DNA of 6,541 nucleotides from CAXGUU01 sp964012875 (GTDB lineage: Bacteria; Pseudomonadota; Gammaproteobacteria; Ga0077536), in contig CAXGUU010000191.1 of assembly GCA_964012875.1 (NCBI GenBank), positions 1-6,541 of the forward strand. Reading direction: 5' to 3'. Below, one piece after another: positions 6,325 to 6,541 of the stretch; positions within the stretch are counted from its first letter, which is position 1; each line of letters starts with the position of its first letter. The translations under genes and the position numbers were made by a program. The notes below the pieces were generated by a model. That model did no database searches. It was not told the DNA's origin and worked only from the letters and a program-made list of their open reading frames with translations.

Positions 6325-6541
6325 TCAGGCGCGGTTTGAGCGTCCGTCCCTGCGCGCAGCCCGTTTCTGGCGTCGCTGGTACCAAGTCAGCACAATGCCG
6401 GAACAAGCATAGCCTGAAAACAGGATCAGCAGTACGCTGGCGGGCTCGACGGAGATCAGGACGAATACCATCACCACCGCCAGCACGGCGACGAATGGAA
6501 CCCGACCGCGCAGATCGAGATCCTTAAAGCTGTAGTAGCGT
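6325..6541 (-). CDS. pssA: CDP-diacylglycerol-serine O-phosphatidyltransferase, C-terminal part
   Basis: Read by translation of the reverse strand: 71 C-terminal residues ending at TGA (6327-6325), with the rest beyond the right edge. The piece begins RYYSFKDLDLRGRVPF, a stretch typical of the end of the membrane-bound (B. subtilis-type) phosphatidylserine synthases. Two hydrophobic segments follow (about 15-30 VPFVAVLAVVMVFVLI and 35-52 SVLLILFSGYACSGIVL), then a basic cytoplasmic tail (WYQRRQKRAARR). The enzyme condenses CDP-diacylglycerol with serine to phosphatidylserine, the precursor of phosphatidylethanolamine, in the inner membrane. The catalytic CDP-alcohol phosphatidyltransferase motif is outside the window, so the call rests on the C-terminal signature and on the known pssA-leuA neighbourhood. 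The fragment is truncated only by the window edge and shows no sign of decay. Confidence 0.85.
   Translation of the reverse strand, partial: RYYSFKDLDLRGRVPFVAVLAVVMVFVLISVEPASVLLILFSGYACSGIVLTWYQRRQKRAARRDGRSNRA

Noticed and set aside
5884..6339. Plus-strand open frame of 151 codons running past the leuA start
   Set aside because: Antisense to the conserved N-terminal part of leuA; no motif and no convincing ribosome binding site.
1..6541. Search by eye for CRISPR arrays, tRNA or rRNA genes, insertion sequences, toxin-antitoxin pairs and intrinsic terminators
   Set aside because: No spaced repeats, no RNA-gene landmarks, no transposase motifs and no GC stem followed by a T-run were found; nearly all bases are accounted for by eight conserved genes.

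Overview
The window is a compact stretch of a proteobacterial, most likely gammaproteobacterial, chromosome. The evidence is a fairly GC-rich composition (judged by eye), RlmD and CysM proteins of the gammaproteobacterial type, an outer-membrane lipid A deacylase-like barrel that implies a Gram-negative envelope, and the pssA-leuA neighbour pair seen in many proteobacteria. I cannot name the genus. All eight genes lie on the minus strand, so transcription runs from high to low coordinates. Gaps between genes are at most 123 bases, and I see no tRNA, rRNA, CRISPR array, insertion sequence, phage gene or clear intrinsic terminator.

In transcription order: the 3' end of pssA (phosphatidylserine synthase, cut by the right edge); a 123-base gap with an inverted repeat and a short direct repeat; leuA (2-isopropylmalate synthase, leucine synthesis); a family 4 [4Fe-4S] uracil-DNA glycosylase; rimI (ribosomal protein S18 alanine acetyltransferase), which overlaps the glycosylase through ATGA; a PagL-family lipid A deacylase-like outer-membrane protein; cysM (cysteine synthase B), whose start is preceded by a hairpin; a stand-alone PolB-type DEDDy 3'-5' exonuclease; and rlmD (23S rRNA uracil-5 methyltransferase), cut by the left edge before its catalytic cysteine.

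Functionally this is a mixed housekeeping cluster covering phospholipid, leucine and cysteine synthesis, DNA repair, and ribosome protein and RNA modification. The close packing suggests one or a few polycistronic units: glycosylase-rimI are translationally overlapped, leuA-glycosylase are 24 bases apart, cysM-exonuclease 36, and exonuclease-rlmD 6. I do not see a new defence, mobile or biosynthetic system here. The points most worth a second look are the PagL-like protein, in which the residue aligned with the catalytic glutamate is asparagine, and the hairpin that abuts the cysM start codon.
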